Shown: piece by piece, positions 15,217-23,531 of the stretch
Layout: each line of letters starts with the position of its first letter
Position numbering within the stretch: the stretch's first letter is position 1
Source: Bacteroidota bacterium
Lineage (GTDB): Bacteria; Bacteroidota; Bacteroidia; Flavobacteriales_D; Crocinitomicaceae
NCBI GenBank assembly: GCA_016866375.1
Contig: VGMK01000009.1
Span: forward strand, 1-23,531
Length of the DNA: 23,531 bases
Reading direction: 5' to 3'
Program-made: the position numbers and the translations under genes
Notes under the pieces: model-generated
What the model was told of the DNA's origin: nothing
What the model saw: only the letters and a program-made list of their open reading frames with translations
Databases searched by the model: none

Positions 15217-18200
15217 TCTTCTTCGAATTGTTGTTTCAATAAAGTAAGTTGTTCTTTTAACCCTTGATTTGGGGGGTAAACAATTAATTTATCATTCGTT
15301 AATTCATAGGTATACGAAGTTCTCATCATATGGTTTAGTAAAACTCCTGAATTTTCTTTTGAAAGCTTAAACATGACTTTTAAACCGCTTATGTCAAACT
15401 CTTTTAATTGAAATTCTCTGAGGGAAATAATTACTTCCGGCGATGAAAATGGCCTCTCATATAAGGGGGAAGTCAATAATTGAGATGAGGGATTATAACC
15501 AAGTGGAAAAACGTAATCACATGGCTTCCACATGTCATCGATTTTTAATTCGGAAACATAATAATATTTTGTTTTTGAAATTGTTGGTTTCAATAAATTA
15601 AAGTCAAAATTCGATTGAACAGCCGGAGCTGTGGTAAATGTATTGTTTGAATTTGATTGGACTTTTACAATTTCAGGATTCATATTAATCATTTTTTGCG
15701 CCTCAGATGATGAAATTCTCTTACCATTGTAATAGGCGACTATAAATGCATCAGTAATTCCTTTGCTATTGACCTCTGCCTTTCGCTTTTTGGCATCATC
15801 GATATTATCAAAACGTCCGGATGAATACCTTAGTTGTCCGTTTAATGATTTATTTATTAGTAAATCCGTAATGCCATTCAAGCGCGCAGGATTTATTGCG
15901 CGATTAAATACTCCGACTTGAACGGTAAAGTATAAGTAATTCAAATTAACGTCTGTTTCAATGCCATATTCATCTACAGTTGAAACAGTATTTTTTTTAG
16001 TAGCAAGTGTATTAGACTCCGGAACAGCACTTTTCTCTAAAAGGGCCTCTAATTTCATACCTAACTCATTTTCAGTTAACACAATACATTGTTTATTTTT
16101 CTCATATGCTCTTCCCAATCCAAACGGTATTCTTTTGCCGTCACAATATGCCACAATAAAGGCATCTGCATATCCAAGGAGACGAATGTCATCTCTTGCG
16201 CGCATTGCCGACGAAGAACTATTAAAATAACCAGCCATATAACATGTCAAACCATTCGCAATTACCTCTCCATTTACAGGTGTAAATTCTCTAAACAGAT
16301 GAGAAGGAACCGCTTTGCGAAATGCCCCTACTTGTACTCGAAATATTAAGCCACTTAACTTCCTTTCCGCAATTGGAAGAGGTACATCGAAAGTCATATC
16401 CTCCTTTTTATTAAAATTAAAACTTGCTGGTAAAACTTGCTCGTTTCGCATATTACCTATCAAAATATCCGGTTGAATATTTTGTAAAACCATCGATTCA
16501 TATTTTGCTTGATTTTCATAGGTTGACAATTTAGCTGAGGAGACGAGGATCTTTTTCTCAATTTCATTTAATTGTCTGTGCATCTTTTTAATGGAATCCT
16601 CCAAAATCACCTTGTCATTTTCTGCAGAAGAAATCACCGAGACGAAATTATGAGTTGTGCCCGCTATTTTTTTTTGTATCAACGCTGCGGCGTTGATGGA
16701 ATTTGCCAATGAGATCCTCTCCTCAACGTATGCCAAATAATCAGTTGATTTGGCTAGAATAGTTAGTTCTTTAGCCTCTATTTCACCATTTAGTGGATTT
16801 AGTCTCGTATCGTAAGAAACTTCTTCTCCTGGACTAACTATTAAGCGTTCCTCCTCCAGAATTGCCTTTTCCTGCATCAAAATTTTCCTTATTTCGTCAT
16901 TCTCCTCTTGCTTAATGTCCTGCTCTAATTTACTTAGCTGAACCGATAGAAGAGCCACCCTTTGATTATAATTGTCTACTGATTTTTCTTTATCCAAAAA
17001 GAAAATTTTCATTAATTCTTCGTCACGTTTGATTTTTTCCGAGGTTCGAATTTTCGCATTTGTTAAGGTATACCTCTGTTTCTCATTTAGGGATACCTGA
17101 GTCCTCGTTTCAGCATTTTCTATTGCCGAGAGTAACTCCAATCGATCAGCCACAAGAGGCCCTGTTTTTACATCCAACCCCGGAGAACTTTGGTCTATTT
17201 TTTCAAGTTTTGACGTTTCGTTATCAGGTATTTCATCTATTACACTGTTTTGCTCAGTACCTTGGGTCGGTACATTGCTGGCTTGATTGATTTCCTCATT
17301 GATAGGGTTATTTTCCTCAAGAATTTTCACTGGCGCATTGCTGGCTTGATTGATTTCCTCTTTGATAGGGTTATTTTCCTCAAGAATTTTCGCTGGTGCA
17401 TTGCTGGCTTGATTGATTTCCTCTTTGATAGGGTTATTTTCCTCAAGAATTTTCACTGGCGCATTGCTGGCTTGATTGATTTTCTCATTGATAGGGTTAT
17501 TTTCCTCAAGAATTTTCACTGGCGCATTGCTGGCTTGATTGATTTCCTCTTTGATAGGGTTATTTTCCTCAAGAATTTTCGCTGGCGCATTGCTGGCTTG
17601 ATTGATTTCCTCTTTGATAGGGTTATTTTCCTCAAGAATTTTCGCTGGCGCATTGCTGGCTTGATTGATTTCCTCTTTGATAGGGTTATTTTCCTCAAGA
17701 ATTTTCACTGGTGCATTGCTGGCTTGATTGATTTCCTCTTTGATAGGGTTATTTTCCTCAAGAATTTTCTCTGGTGCATTAGTTGATGTAGCTCGTGTTT
17801 CTTTATTTAAATTATCTAAATTAAGAACCGCTTCATTAATTCTATTTTGAGTTAATTGAATAAGTTCAATAACTTCCTCATTATCTGAACTTCCTAGCTG
17901 TTGTAATTCAGCAAGAAATTCCTGTTCTATTTTCTTTTGCTCAATAAATCTTTGTTGAGAATTTGTAATTAAATCAGTACGAATTTTATTCTCGTCATAA
18001 CGTTTTTTTAGATCAATCAATTCAGAATGAACACTTAACATTGCACCTTTTTCTTCCGACTCAATCAGTTGTTGAATGATTTCTTCTTTATTTTTCTGGT
18101 AAGATGGTATAGCGGTAATTAAATCGATTTGTTCTATTTTTAATGATTGATCACTTAGAAGGCTAATCAAGTCCTCATTTTCTGAAAATGCCTCTCTTTC

Positions 18201-20363
18201 AAAGTTTAATAATTTGAATTGGTATTCGGATTCAGACTTTAAATCCAAGGTGCTATTCAGCTGTTTGCTTAACGATGTTATTTCAATTTTTCGTTTTTCT
18301 TGATTTTTCTTGGATAGAGAATTTAATTCCTTGTTAAATTTTTCTATTTGCTTCTCTAGACTGTCGACCTGAAAAGAATAAGAATTAATTTCTCTTTCAA
18401 TATTTTCGATTTTTTTTGAGTTTTCCTGCTGAATATCGGTTTTGATTTGTTGCGGAGAGATTACCACAATATCCAGTGACTTTTGAATTTGAAAAAGTTT
18501 TGAAGCAATGAACTTTTCCGCCTCCTCAACAGACTTAGTTTGTAAAAACTCATTAAGTTCTGAATTCAATAAAGTAATGTCATCAAGATTTGGGCGAATT
18601 TCATTTATTTTATTTTGTCTGTCCAAAAGGTTCATAAGCACCAAGTTTTCTTTTAACAATTCTTGAACTTGATTTTTCTTGGACCTCAACTCAGAATCAT
18701 CCGATTTATTTTCAAATGGTATTTCCTTTTCCAAATTCTCAATATCCAATGCGAGTTCCTTTAGTCGTTGGTTGTTTTTTTGAATTGATTCATTTGACTG
18801 AATACGAAAGCGTTCGATATTTTCCATATCGATTTCCTTCTCCAAAAGAATATCAACTAATTTTTCAAGTGCTTTTTTATTGTCAATCTCCTGAATATTC
18901 AATTTCGAAAATACATCAATACTGGCCATTTGGTGGGAAAGAGAAGCTAAACCAACACTTTTTTCATTGATCAATAATTTAGAGATTTCTTGAAGGCTTA
19001 GAGGGTCGATATCTTCATTTTTTTCCAAATTCCTCACATATGTATTTATTTCTATTTGCTCAAATGAGTTCTCTATGAAATAACGAATGGTTTGCTCAAT
19101 GATTTCATTTTCTGAAATCAATGGAATATCTACAAGTTTTTTAAATTGTTTTTCTTGTCCGTAAACTGAAAATTCAACGACATACTCATAGTTTCCTTGA
19201 GCGGGTAAATAAATTCCTACTTTACCTGATAAATCAGAAACAAAGGGTCCAAATGTTTCGTCACTTTCTATATTTCGCGCGTATAATTTTACTGGTACTT
19301 GTTGATTTTCAACTTCGTCAATCCACTGGGCTTGTGAAGCTATAAATTGTGTACTAGACTGGGTCATAGAAACATTAAATACTTCCGTATTTAATAGATC
19401 TCCATTTCTATTGGATGTAAAAAATGCACTATTTAAACCATAATCGGTAACATATAGGTAATCATCACTTGGCGTATTAAATGGAAACCCAAGATTTTCA
19501 ACAGTACCAATCGAATTTGTTTTCCAATTGTAGGCGGCTTTGAAAATATCGTAACCTCCCATGGAATTGTGACCCATTGACGCAAAATATAATATACCAG
19601 TAGAATCATCTAAAAACGGGTAATTTTCGTCTTTAAAGGTATTTACCGTTGGGATTTTAGTTATTTCTCCCCATTCTCCATCGTAATTTTTAGATTGGAT
19701 AAATATATCTAATCCAAACTCTTTCTTATCACTGTATGACGCAAAAACACGATATTTCATGCCACGTTTAAAGAGATATTTTGGCTTAAACCCCAATGCA
19801 TTATTTTGCCTGTCATAAATTTCGTCTTTCTCCGGGGCGTAAAAACTATAGGGTTCGGATAATTGATAAAACTTTTCGTGATTTCCTTTATTTGTCAAAA
19901 ATTTTTCCTTGACGACTAGATTAGATTTTAATTTAATTAGATTTCTTGCTGAAATACAACTCTTGATTTCATCCAAAGCCTCTTTCCCCAGTAATTTGTC
20001 GTTTCTACACGCTTCAAATTCTCGTATAGCTTTGTCAAATTGATATTCAAACTGAAATATCTTCCCTCTGTAAAACCTCGCTTTAATTGGAAAATTTGTC
20101 TGGTTTAATATGAAGTCAAAATACCTCCTTGCATTTAATTTATTCTCTGTTTCATATATACATACACCGTACTTATAGTTAAAATCAATGTTTTTCTGAT
20201 CAACGGCCAATAATTGACGGTATTTGGCCTTTGCCTCCATATATTTTTGTTTTTGAAACAAAACATCTGCTTCTTTCTTCAGGCTATTAAAATTCTGACC
20301 GTATGCGGTGCTGACTCCAAAAAAGAGCACAATAAACAATTGGTATCTTAGGTATTGAAACAA
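15213..20363 (-). CDS. Large TPR/PD40/coiled-coil protein with two SPOR-like domains
   Basis: Envelope protein of 1716 residues. It starts at TTG with a good signal peptide (MFQYLRYQLFIVLFFGVSTAYGQ); no in-frame ATG lies nearby. Domains in order: TPR-like helices at about 24-140; PD40/WD40-like beta-propeller repeats at about 170-330, with YPFLDDSTGILYFASMG and GGYDIF; a probable carboxypeptidase-regulatory-like beta domain near 350-420; long coiled coils at about 430-860; an eight-copy 21-residue repeat array at 862-1029; more coiled coil to about 1300; two SPOR-like domains at about 1336-1420 (RVQVGAF to DAFIVAYCDGKRI) and 1476-1555 (TVQVGVF to DAFIVAYYNGKRI); and a unique C-terminus. SPOR domains usually bind glycan strands lacking stem peptides, so a periplasmic, peptidoglycan-associated role is likely. 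The front half recalls TPR-PD40 proteins of gliding and type IX secretion, but there is no OmpA domain. It lies between plsY and clpS. Confidence 0.85.
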   Translation of the reverse strand: MFQYLRYQLFIVLFFGVSTAYGQNFNSLKKEADVLFQKQKYMEAKAKYRQLLAVDQKNIDFNYKYGVCIYETENKLNARRYFDFILNQTNFPIKARFYRGKIFQFEYQFDKAIREFEACRNDKLLGKEALDEIKSCISARNLIKLKSNLVVKEKFLTNKGNHEKFYQLSEPYSFYAPEKDEIYDRQNNALGFKPKYLFKRGMKYRVFASYSDKKEFGLDIFIQSKNYDGEWGEITKIPTVNTFKDENYPFLDDSTGILYFASMGHNSMGGYDIFKAAYNWKTNSIGTVENLGFPFNTPSDDYLYVTDYGLNSAFFTSNRNGDLLNTEVFNVSMTQSSTQFIASQAQWIDEVENQQVPVKLYARNIESDETFGPFVSDLSGKVGIYLPAQGNYEYVVEFSVYGQEKQFKKLVDIPLISENEIIEQTIRYFIENSFEQIEINTYVRNLEKNEDIDPLSLQEISKLLINEKSVGLASLSHQMASIDVFSKLNIQEIDNKKALEKLVDILLEKEIDMENIERFRIQSNESIQKNNQRLKELALDIENLEKEIPFENKSDDSELRSKKNQVQELLKENLVLMNLLDRQNKINEIRPNLDDITLLNSELNEFLQTKSVEEAEKFIASKLFQIQKSLDIVVISPQQIKTDIQQENSKKIENIEREINSYSFQVDSLEKQIEKFNKELNSLSKKNQEKRKIEITSLSKQLNSTLDLKSESEYQFKLLNFEREAFSENEDLISLLSDQSLKIEQIDLITAIPSYQKNKEEIIQQLIESEEKGAMLSVHSELIDLKKRYDENKIRTDLITNSQQRFIEQKKIEQEFLAELQQLGSSDNEEVIELIQLTQNRINEAVLNLDNLNKETRATSTNAPEKILEENNPIKEEINQASNAPVKILEENNPIKEEINQASNAPAKILEENNPIKEEINQASNAPAKILEENNPIKEEINQASNAPVKILEENNPINEKINQASNAPVKILEENNPIKEEINQASNAPAKILEENNPIKEEINQASNAPVKILEENNPINEEINQASNVPTQGTEQNSVIDEIPDNETSKLEKIDQSSPGLDVKTGPLVADRLELLSAIENAETRTQVSLNEKQRYTLTNAKIRTSEKIKRDEELMKIFFLDKEKSVDNYNQRVALLSVQLSKLEQDIKQEENDEIRKILMQEKAILEEERLIVSPGEEVSYDTRLNPLNGEIEAKELTILAKSTDYLAYVEERISLANSINAAALIQKKIAGTTHNFVSVISSAENDKVILEDSIKKMHRQLNEIEKKILVSSAKLSTYENQAKYESMVLQNIQPDILIGNMRNEQVLPASFNFNKKEDMTFDVPLPIAERKLSGLIFRVQVGAFRKAVPSHLFREFTPVNGEVIANGLTCYMAGYFNSSSSAMRARDDIRLLGYADAFIVAYCDGKRIPFGLGRAYEKNKQCIVLTENELGMKLEALLEKSAVPESNTLATKKNTVSTVDEYGIETDVNLNYLYFTVQVGVFNRAINPARLNGITDLLINKSLNGQLRYSSGRFDNIDDAKKRKAEVNSKGITDAFIVAYYNGKRISSSEAQKMINMNPEIVKVQSNSNNTFTTAPAVQSNFDFNLLKPTISKTKYYYVSELKIDDMWKPCDYVFPLGYNPSSQLLTSPLYERPFSSPEVIISLREFQLKEFDISGLKVMFKLSKENSGVLLNHMMRTSYTYELTNDKLIVYPPNQGLKEQLTLLKQQFEEE
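17277..17780 (-). repeat. Eight tandem 63-bp in-frame repeats (21 residues each)
   Basis: Eight complete copies, 504 bp, coding residues 862-1029 of the large envelope protein. Each unit encodes NAP(E/V/A)KILEENNP followed by IKEEINQAS, with N for K in two units and K for E in one. The units differ at only four nucleotide columns out of 63. A decayed ninth copy (NVPTQGTEQN onward) lies at about 17214-17276. The acidic, proline-punctuated helical units suggest an extended spacer between coiled coils. Confidence 0.97.
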
Positions 20364-20395
20364 AGGCGATTTATAATCTAATAAATTTACAATAA

Positions 20396-21025
20396 TTACG
20401 CCCTCTTTTTTAAAAGGTTCATTTTGTTTTCCTCACCTTTTAAAAGTCTGCCAATATTTTTTCTATGGGCTACAATTACAACAAATGCTAGCATTATTGT
20501 AAAGATTATCATGATTTGCTGATCCTCTTTCAACCAAAAGAAGCTCACAAAAGGAAGGGCAACGGCAGCAGTAATTGCGCCGAGTGAAACAAAACGGAAT
20601 GTCATGAAAACAATCAAAAAAATAAGGATACATACAAATGCACCGACGAGATTTATACCAAGTACAATACCTAATGAGGTTGCTACTCCTTTTCCTCCTC
20701 TAAATCCTGCATAAATTGGAAATACATGTCCGAGCACGGCAGAAAAACCACCAAACAGTTGTAAGATGAGTTCTTCATCTTTAAATCCAGTGTAATATTC
20801 TATAAAAAAAAGCGGTAATATGGCACAAAAAGCGCCCTTTGAAACATCAATAAACAACACTGCCCATCCTAGACGTTTTCCAAGAATTCTAAAAGTATTT
20901 GTCGCCCCTGCGTTATGGCTTCCGTGATCGCGTACATCAATGCCATGAAAGTACCTACCTAACCAAACTGCCGTCGGAATTGAACCGATAAAATATGCCA
21001 AAAAAATTATTAATGTTAGCACCAT
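20396..21025 (-). CDS. plsY: Glycerol-3-phosphate acyltransferase PlsY
   Basis: Inner-membrane acyl-phosphate:glycerol-3-phosphate acyltransferase, the first acylation step of phospholipid synthesis in most bacteria lacking PlsB. 209 residues with several membrane helices. The conserved motifs are intact: GSIPTAVWLGR (14-24), HGSHNAGATNTFR (34-46), GHVFPIYAGFRGGKGVATS (99-117) and AHRKNIGRLLKGEE near 186-199. The ATG at 21025 immediately precedes the first helix, as in other PlsY proteins. It is preceded by the large unknown gene with a 5-bp gap and followed, 32 bp after its stop, by the large envelope protein, so it sits in the middle of an operon. The expected acyl-phosphate supplier PlsX is not in this window. 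Confidence 0.96.
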   Translation of the reverse strand: MVLTLIIFLAYFIGSIPTAVWLGRYFHGIDVRDHGSHNAGATNTFRILGKRLGWAVLFIDVSKGAFCAILPLFFIEYYTGFKDEELILQLFGGFSAVLGHVFPIYAGFRGGKGVATSLGIVLGINLVGAFVCILIFLIVFMTFRFVSLGAITAAVALPFVSFFWLKEDQQIMIIFTIMLAFVVIVAHRKNIGRLLKGEENKMNLLKKRA

Positions 21026-21030
21026 TTCAT

Positions 21031-23531
21031 TTACCTGTTTTGAAACGCACTCTTAAATTTTACTATTAATTTTGTAGCATCTGAACCTTCAGCTAGTTCA
21101 AATTTAAAGTTTTTTACCTTACGTTTGTCGGTTTTGATTGCTAAAATTGATTTTTTTAAGTTTGAATCATTACTTAAAAAGCTCAAAGTTGACTCTTTTT
21201 GGTTATCCATTTGGTAATTTAGATAGTAGAAATTTTCCTCATTTAGATTGAAATTAATTCCAAAAAATTGTGATGCGTCCGAACTATGGCGTTGCGCAAA
21301 GAAAATTTGGGTATTAACCTCTCTAAGAATTGGAATCCCAGCAATACTCACCAATCCTACTGCAGAATTTTTATCAGTAATCAGTCCTCTTTCGGCTTTT
21401 CTACCTCCCGAAGCGCTTCCCATTAAGCTTTCTAGACGAATTCCCGAAAGGAAAAATGTTTGTTCGAGTTGGTCAGGCATTTTTCTTAATTTATCTTCAT
21501 CGTATTCTTTAAATATTTTTTCATTTTCATCACCCATCCAAAATGCCAAATTATTCTTTAAACCGAACTTCCCTGCCTTGATATTCATTTCTTTCAGATT
21601 CTGATCGGAATTAATCTTATCTGCAATTAGTTCCATAATGTTTTTAGGAACAGGCATATCAATGGCAATATTTAGATTAGATGACGTCTTATTGTCAGTA
21701 GGATTATATTCTAACTTACCGTATGCTTTTACGTATGTTTCGCCGAAATTAATACCAATGTTCACAGCGCCTAAACCAGACAACATGCAAGTCCCTGTAT
21801 GAAGGCTAAAAAGTGTAGACAGGGTATCTCGCTTCTCTAAACGTTCTTTCGAACCGATTTGAAATTCGTTAGCTGCATCATTAAATTGAACATAACCAAG
21901 AGCCGATAACAGTTCAATATCTTTAACGCCTTCTTTTTTTGATAAAAAGCCTGAATAAATTTGTAAACTATCTAAATTTAATGAATTTCTCCAAGCAAAG
22001 CCCGATAGGATCAATTCATTTTTCGAATTTATCATTCCTTGGTTCACTGGAATTTGAATTTTCTTAGGGTTGATGGTATCACTGAAATTAAACCACGTTT
22101 TATCGTAGGTGCAATTATGATTAACCCTTGTTGAACCGGTAAGAAATAAATACGGGTTGGATGCCCGAACTACTAACTTACCGTAAAAATCAAATTCCTT
22201 ACTCAACATGAATTTTTTATTTTGAGGAATATCACCAACTGCCACCGTTTCTTTTTTATCCTTATCATAATGAATGGATTGTAATGCAAGAACAGTCAAA
22301 ATACTGTCTTTGTCGTAGTATGGAAATTGACAGTTCCCCTCGTATGCTAATCGGGAAGAAATAGTGACATTTGCGTCAATAAATTTGTGAAATTTAGTAA
22401 TGTAATTTGCACTAATGACTGCATTCTTCAAGGGATCTAATTTCGCTGCTTTTCGAACACGGAGAATCATGGAGTCAGGAAATATTCTGGCGTCACCGAT
22501 TTGAATAAATTCTACCTTTTTGCAAATAATTGTATGGGTTTTCAAATCATATGTTGCATTCAAGGATTTGAACTGCAAAGAATCTTGTTCGGGAGCCAAT
22601 GAATAAAAATTATTATTTACGAGATCGGCATCACTTTCAAAATTTGTTTCTCCTTGACCGTTTTTTTCAAAATCAAACACATCTCCATCCATTTTCCAAA
22701 TGAATTTATCCATCTGACAGAAGTAGTTATTTGCTGGAAATTTTATCCGCCTACTTCCACTTGAATTAAATTCACCAATCCTTTGTTTGAAGGAGACAAA
22801 GGCTTTAACACCATCAGACTGTATTGCCAAAGGGTTCTCGCCATAACTTGTGAACCTATTTCTGAGCTCAAAATTTGAATTTTCAGAGGTAATCACTTCG
22901 TTCGAAAATTTAAATTCCTTTGCCTCCAGCGACGCCTCTTTAAAATCAACTAATCCGGAACCGGTTGCTCCACTCTTTTGAATAACGAGTGAACCCGTTA
23001 AAGTAATTTCTTTATTGAACATAGATATAAGCTCACCATTGTAACTGGATGCCCTTAAAACACCTTGTTTTGGTTGATAACTTATGAGGGCTGAGGGGCA
23101 ATTTGCCTCAGGAAATTGCACTGCAGTCCCTCTCTCTTTATTCGTGAATTGTGCAATTCCAACAGTAGAATCCGGAAGAAAGGTTAATAATTTTGATATA
23201 GCTTTAGCTTCTAAAAACTCAATTGTTCCCGAACCTTGCAACCCATTGTTTGAGAGTGCAATTTTATTTTTATAAGTTGTCTCTGTTCCATAGAAGGGCA
23301 ATCCTTCTTCGGGTGCCTTCATAAAAAATCCCAAGGAGTAATCATTCATAACAACGAGCTTTTCCTTCAATCTAGGAAAAATTCCCCCTGAAAATAACTC
23401 ACCGTCAAATGCCAATGATTTTTCATTAAAATTATCTAAACTATCCAATTCAAAAGGCCATATTTCATAATAAAATCTTGTTGAGTCATAAGCACTTTTC
23501 AATATTGATTTATCATTGTAATAAACTTTTG
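21031..23531 (-). CDS. Large protein of unknown function, 5' end outside window
   Basis: No named family is recognised. The frame stays open through the right edge of the window (codons for KVYYNDKSIL precede the TTG at 23502), so this is the C-terminal part, at least 833 residues, of a longer protein. It is rich in short beta strands with spaced aromatic residues and contains related segments: GLQGSGTIEFLEAKAIS and GATGSGLVDFKEASLEAKEF, each followed by a strand and a variable loop. This suggests a repetitive beta-solenoid or beta-helix envelope protein. Further on, FPANNYFCQMDKFIWKMDGD and FYGKLVVRASNPYLFLTGS look like other structural modules. The C-terminal 90 residues, after FAQRHSSDASQFFGIN, are rich in Lys and Asn with no type IX sorting motif that I can identify. 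It lies 5 bp upstream of plsY on the same strand, so it is probably cotranscribed with it. Confidence 0.8.
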   Translation of the reverse strand, partial: KVYYNDKSILKSAYDSTRFYYEIWPFELDSLDNFNEKSLAFDGELFSGGIFPRLKEKLVVMNDYSLGFFMKAPEEGLPFYGTETTYKNKIALSNNGLQGSGTIEFLEAKAISKLLTFLPDSTVGIAQFTNKERGTAVQFPEANCPSALISYQPKQGVLRASSYNGELISMFNKEITLTGSLVIQKSGATGSGLVDFKEASLEAKEFKFSNEVITSENSNFELRNRFTSYGENPLAIQSDGVKAFVSFKQRIGEFNSSGSRRIKFPANNYFCQMDKFIWKMDGDVFDFEKNGQGETNFESDADLVNNNFYSLAPEQDSLQFKSLNATYDLKTHTIICKKVEFIQIGDARIFPDSMILRVRKAAKLDPLKNAVISANYITKFHKFIDANVTISSRLAYEGNCQFPYYDKDSILTVLALQSIHYDKDKKETVAVGDIPQNKKFMLSKEFDFYGKLVVRASNPYLFLTGSTRVNHNCTYDKTWFNFSDTINPKKIQIPVNQGMINSKNELILSGFAWRNSLNLDSLQIYSGFLSKKEGVKDIELLSALGYVQFNDAANEFQIGSKERLEKRDTLSTLFSLHTGTCMLSGLGAVNIGINFGETYVKAYGKLEYNPTDNKTSSNLNIAIDMPVPKNIMELIADKINSDQNLKEMNIKAGKFGLKNNLAFWMGDENEKIFKEYDEDKLRKMPDQLEQTFFLSGIRLESLMGSASGGRKAERGLITDKNSAVGLVSIAGIPILREVNTQIFFAQRHSSDASQFFGINFNLNEENFYYLNYQMDNQKESTLSFLSNDSNLKKSILAIKTDKRKVKNFKFELAEGSDATKLIVKFKSAFQNR

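Noticed and set aside
17277..17780. Possible CRISPR array
   Set aside because: The repeats are head-to-tail with no unique spacers, are 63 bp long, and are in frame within a long coding sequence.
17250..17786. A 178-codon plus-strand open frame encoding hydrophobic repeats (GLIDFLFDRVIFLKN), plus a second minus-strand frame at 17516-17698
   Set aside because: Both are shadows of the 63-bp array. Because 63 is divisible by three and the unit contains no stop in those frames, several frames stay open. The real reading frame continues far on both sides with coiled-coil and SPOR-like domains.
23500..23502. TTG at 23502 as the start of the last gene
   Set aside because: The frame continues without a stop to the edge of the window, and no signal peptide follows the TTG, so the gene is cut by the window.

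Overview
This is a low-GC, gene-dense window from a member of the Bacteroidota, most likely the Flavobacteriales. No rRNA or tRNA gene is visible to place it more precisely. The assignment rests on several lineage-typical features: a BatA-type double-transmembrane protein beside a degenerate dihydroorotase, a DUF3822-like gene joined to rsmD and coaD, an ABC-F protein with a degenerate second Walker A, a TPR/PD40 envelope protein, promoter motifs of the form TAnnTTTG, and starts without clear Shine-Dalgarno sequences. I see no phage, insertion sequence, CRISPR array or RNA gene; this looks like ordinary chromosome.

Layout. (1) Positions 1-9463, plus strand: BatA-like membrane protein, dihydroorotase homologue lacking its metal ligands, PmtA/KsgA-like methyltransferase, a promoter, ABC-F ATPase, M61 peptidase with PDZ domain, and a large secreted protein of unknown function. 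Most junctions are 1 bp gaps or short overlaps. (2) Positions 9452-10810, minus strand: a RecD/Dda-like superfamily 1 helicase whose 3' end overlaps the preceding gene by 12 bp. (3) Positions 10811-10932: a divergent intergenic region with one good promoter motif. (4) Positions 10933-14920, plus strand: an unknown three-helix membrane protein, a DUF3822-like protein, RsmD, CoaD and a secreted thioredoxin-fold protein without CxxC. (5) Positions 14932-23531, minus strand: an operon reading from the right edge, with an unfinished large unknown protein, PlsY, a 1716-residue TPR/PD40/coiled-coil/SPOR-like protein, and ClpS.

How the genes fit together. Housekeeping functions (rRNA methylation, CoA synthesis, phospholipid acylation, N-end-rule adaptor, ABC-F translation factor) are interleaved with envelope proteins. 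The most notable items are the 1716-residue protein, which carries an array of eight nearly identical 63-bp in-frame repeats between coiled coils and two C-terminal SPOR-like domains, and a set of apparent pseudo-enzymes: the dihydroorotase without zinc ligands, the thioredoxin-like protein without CxxC, and the ABC-F protein without a second Walker A. Two CDSs are cut by the window edges. The first lacks only the A of its ATG; the last is open through the right edge.
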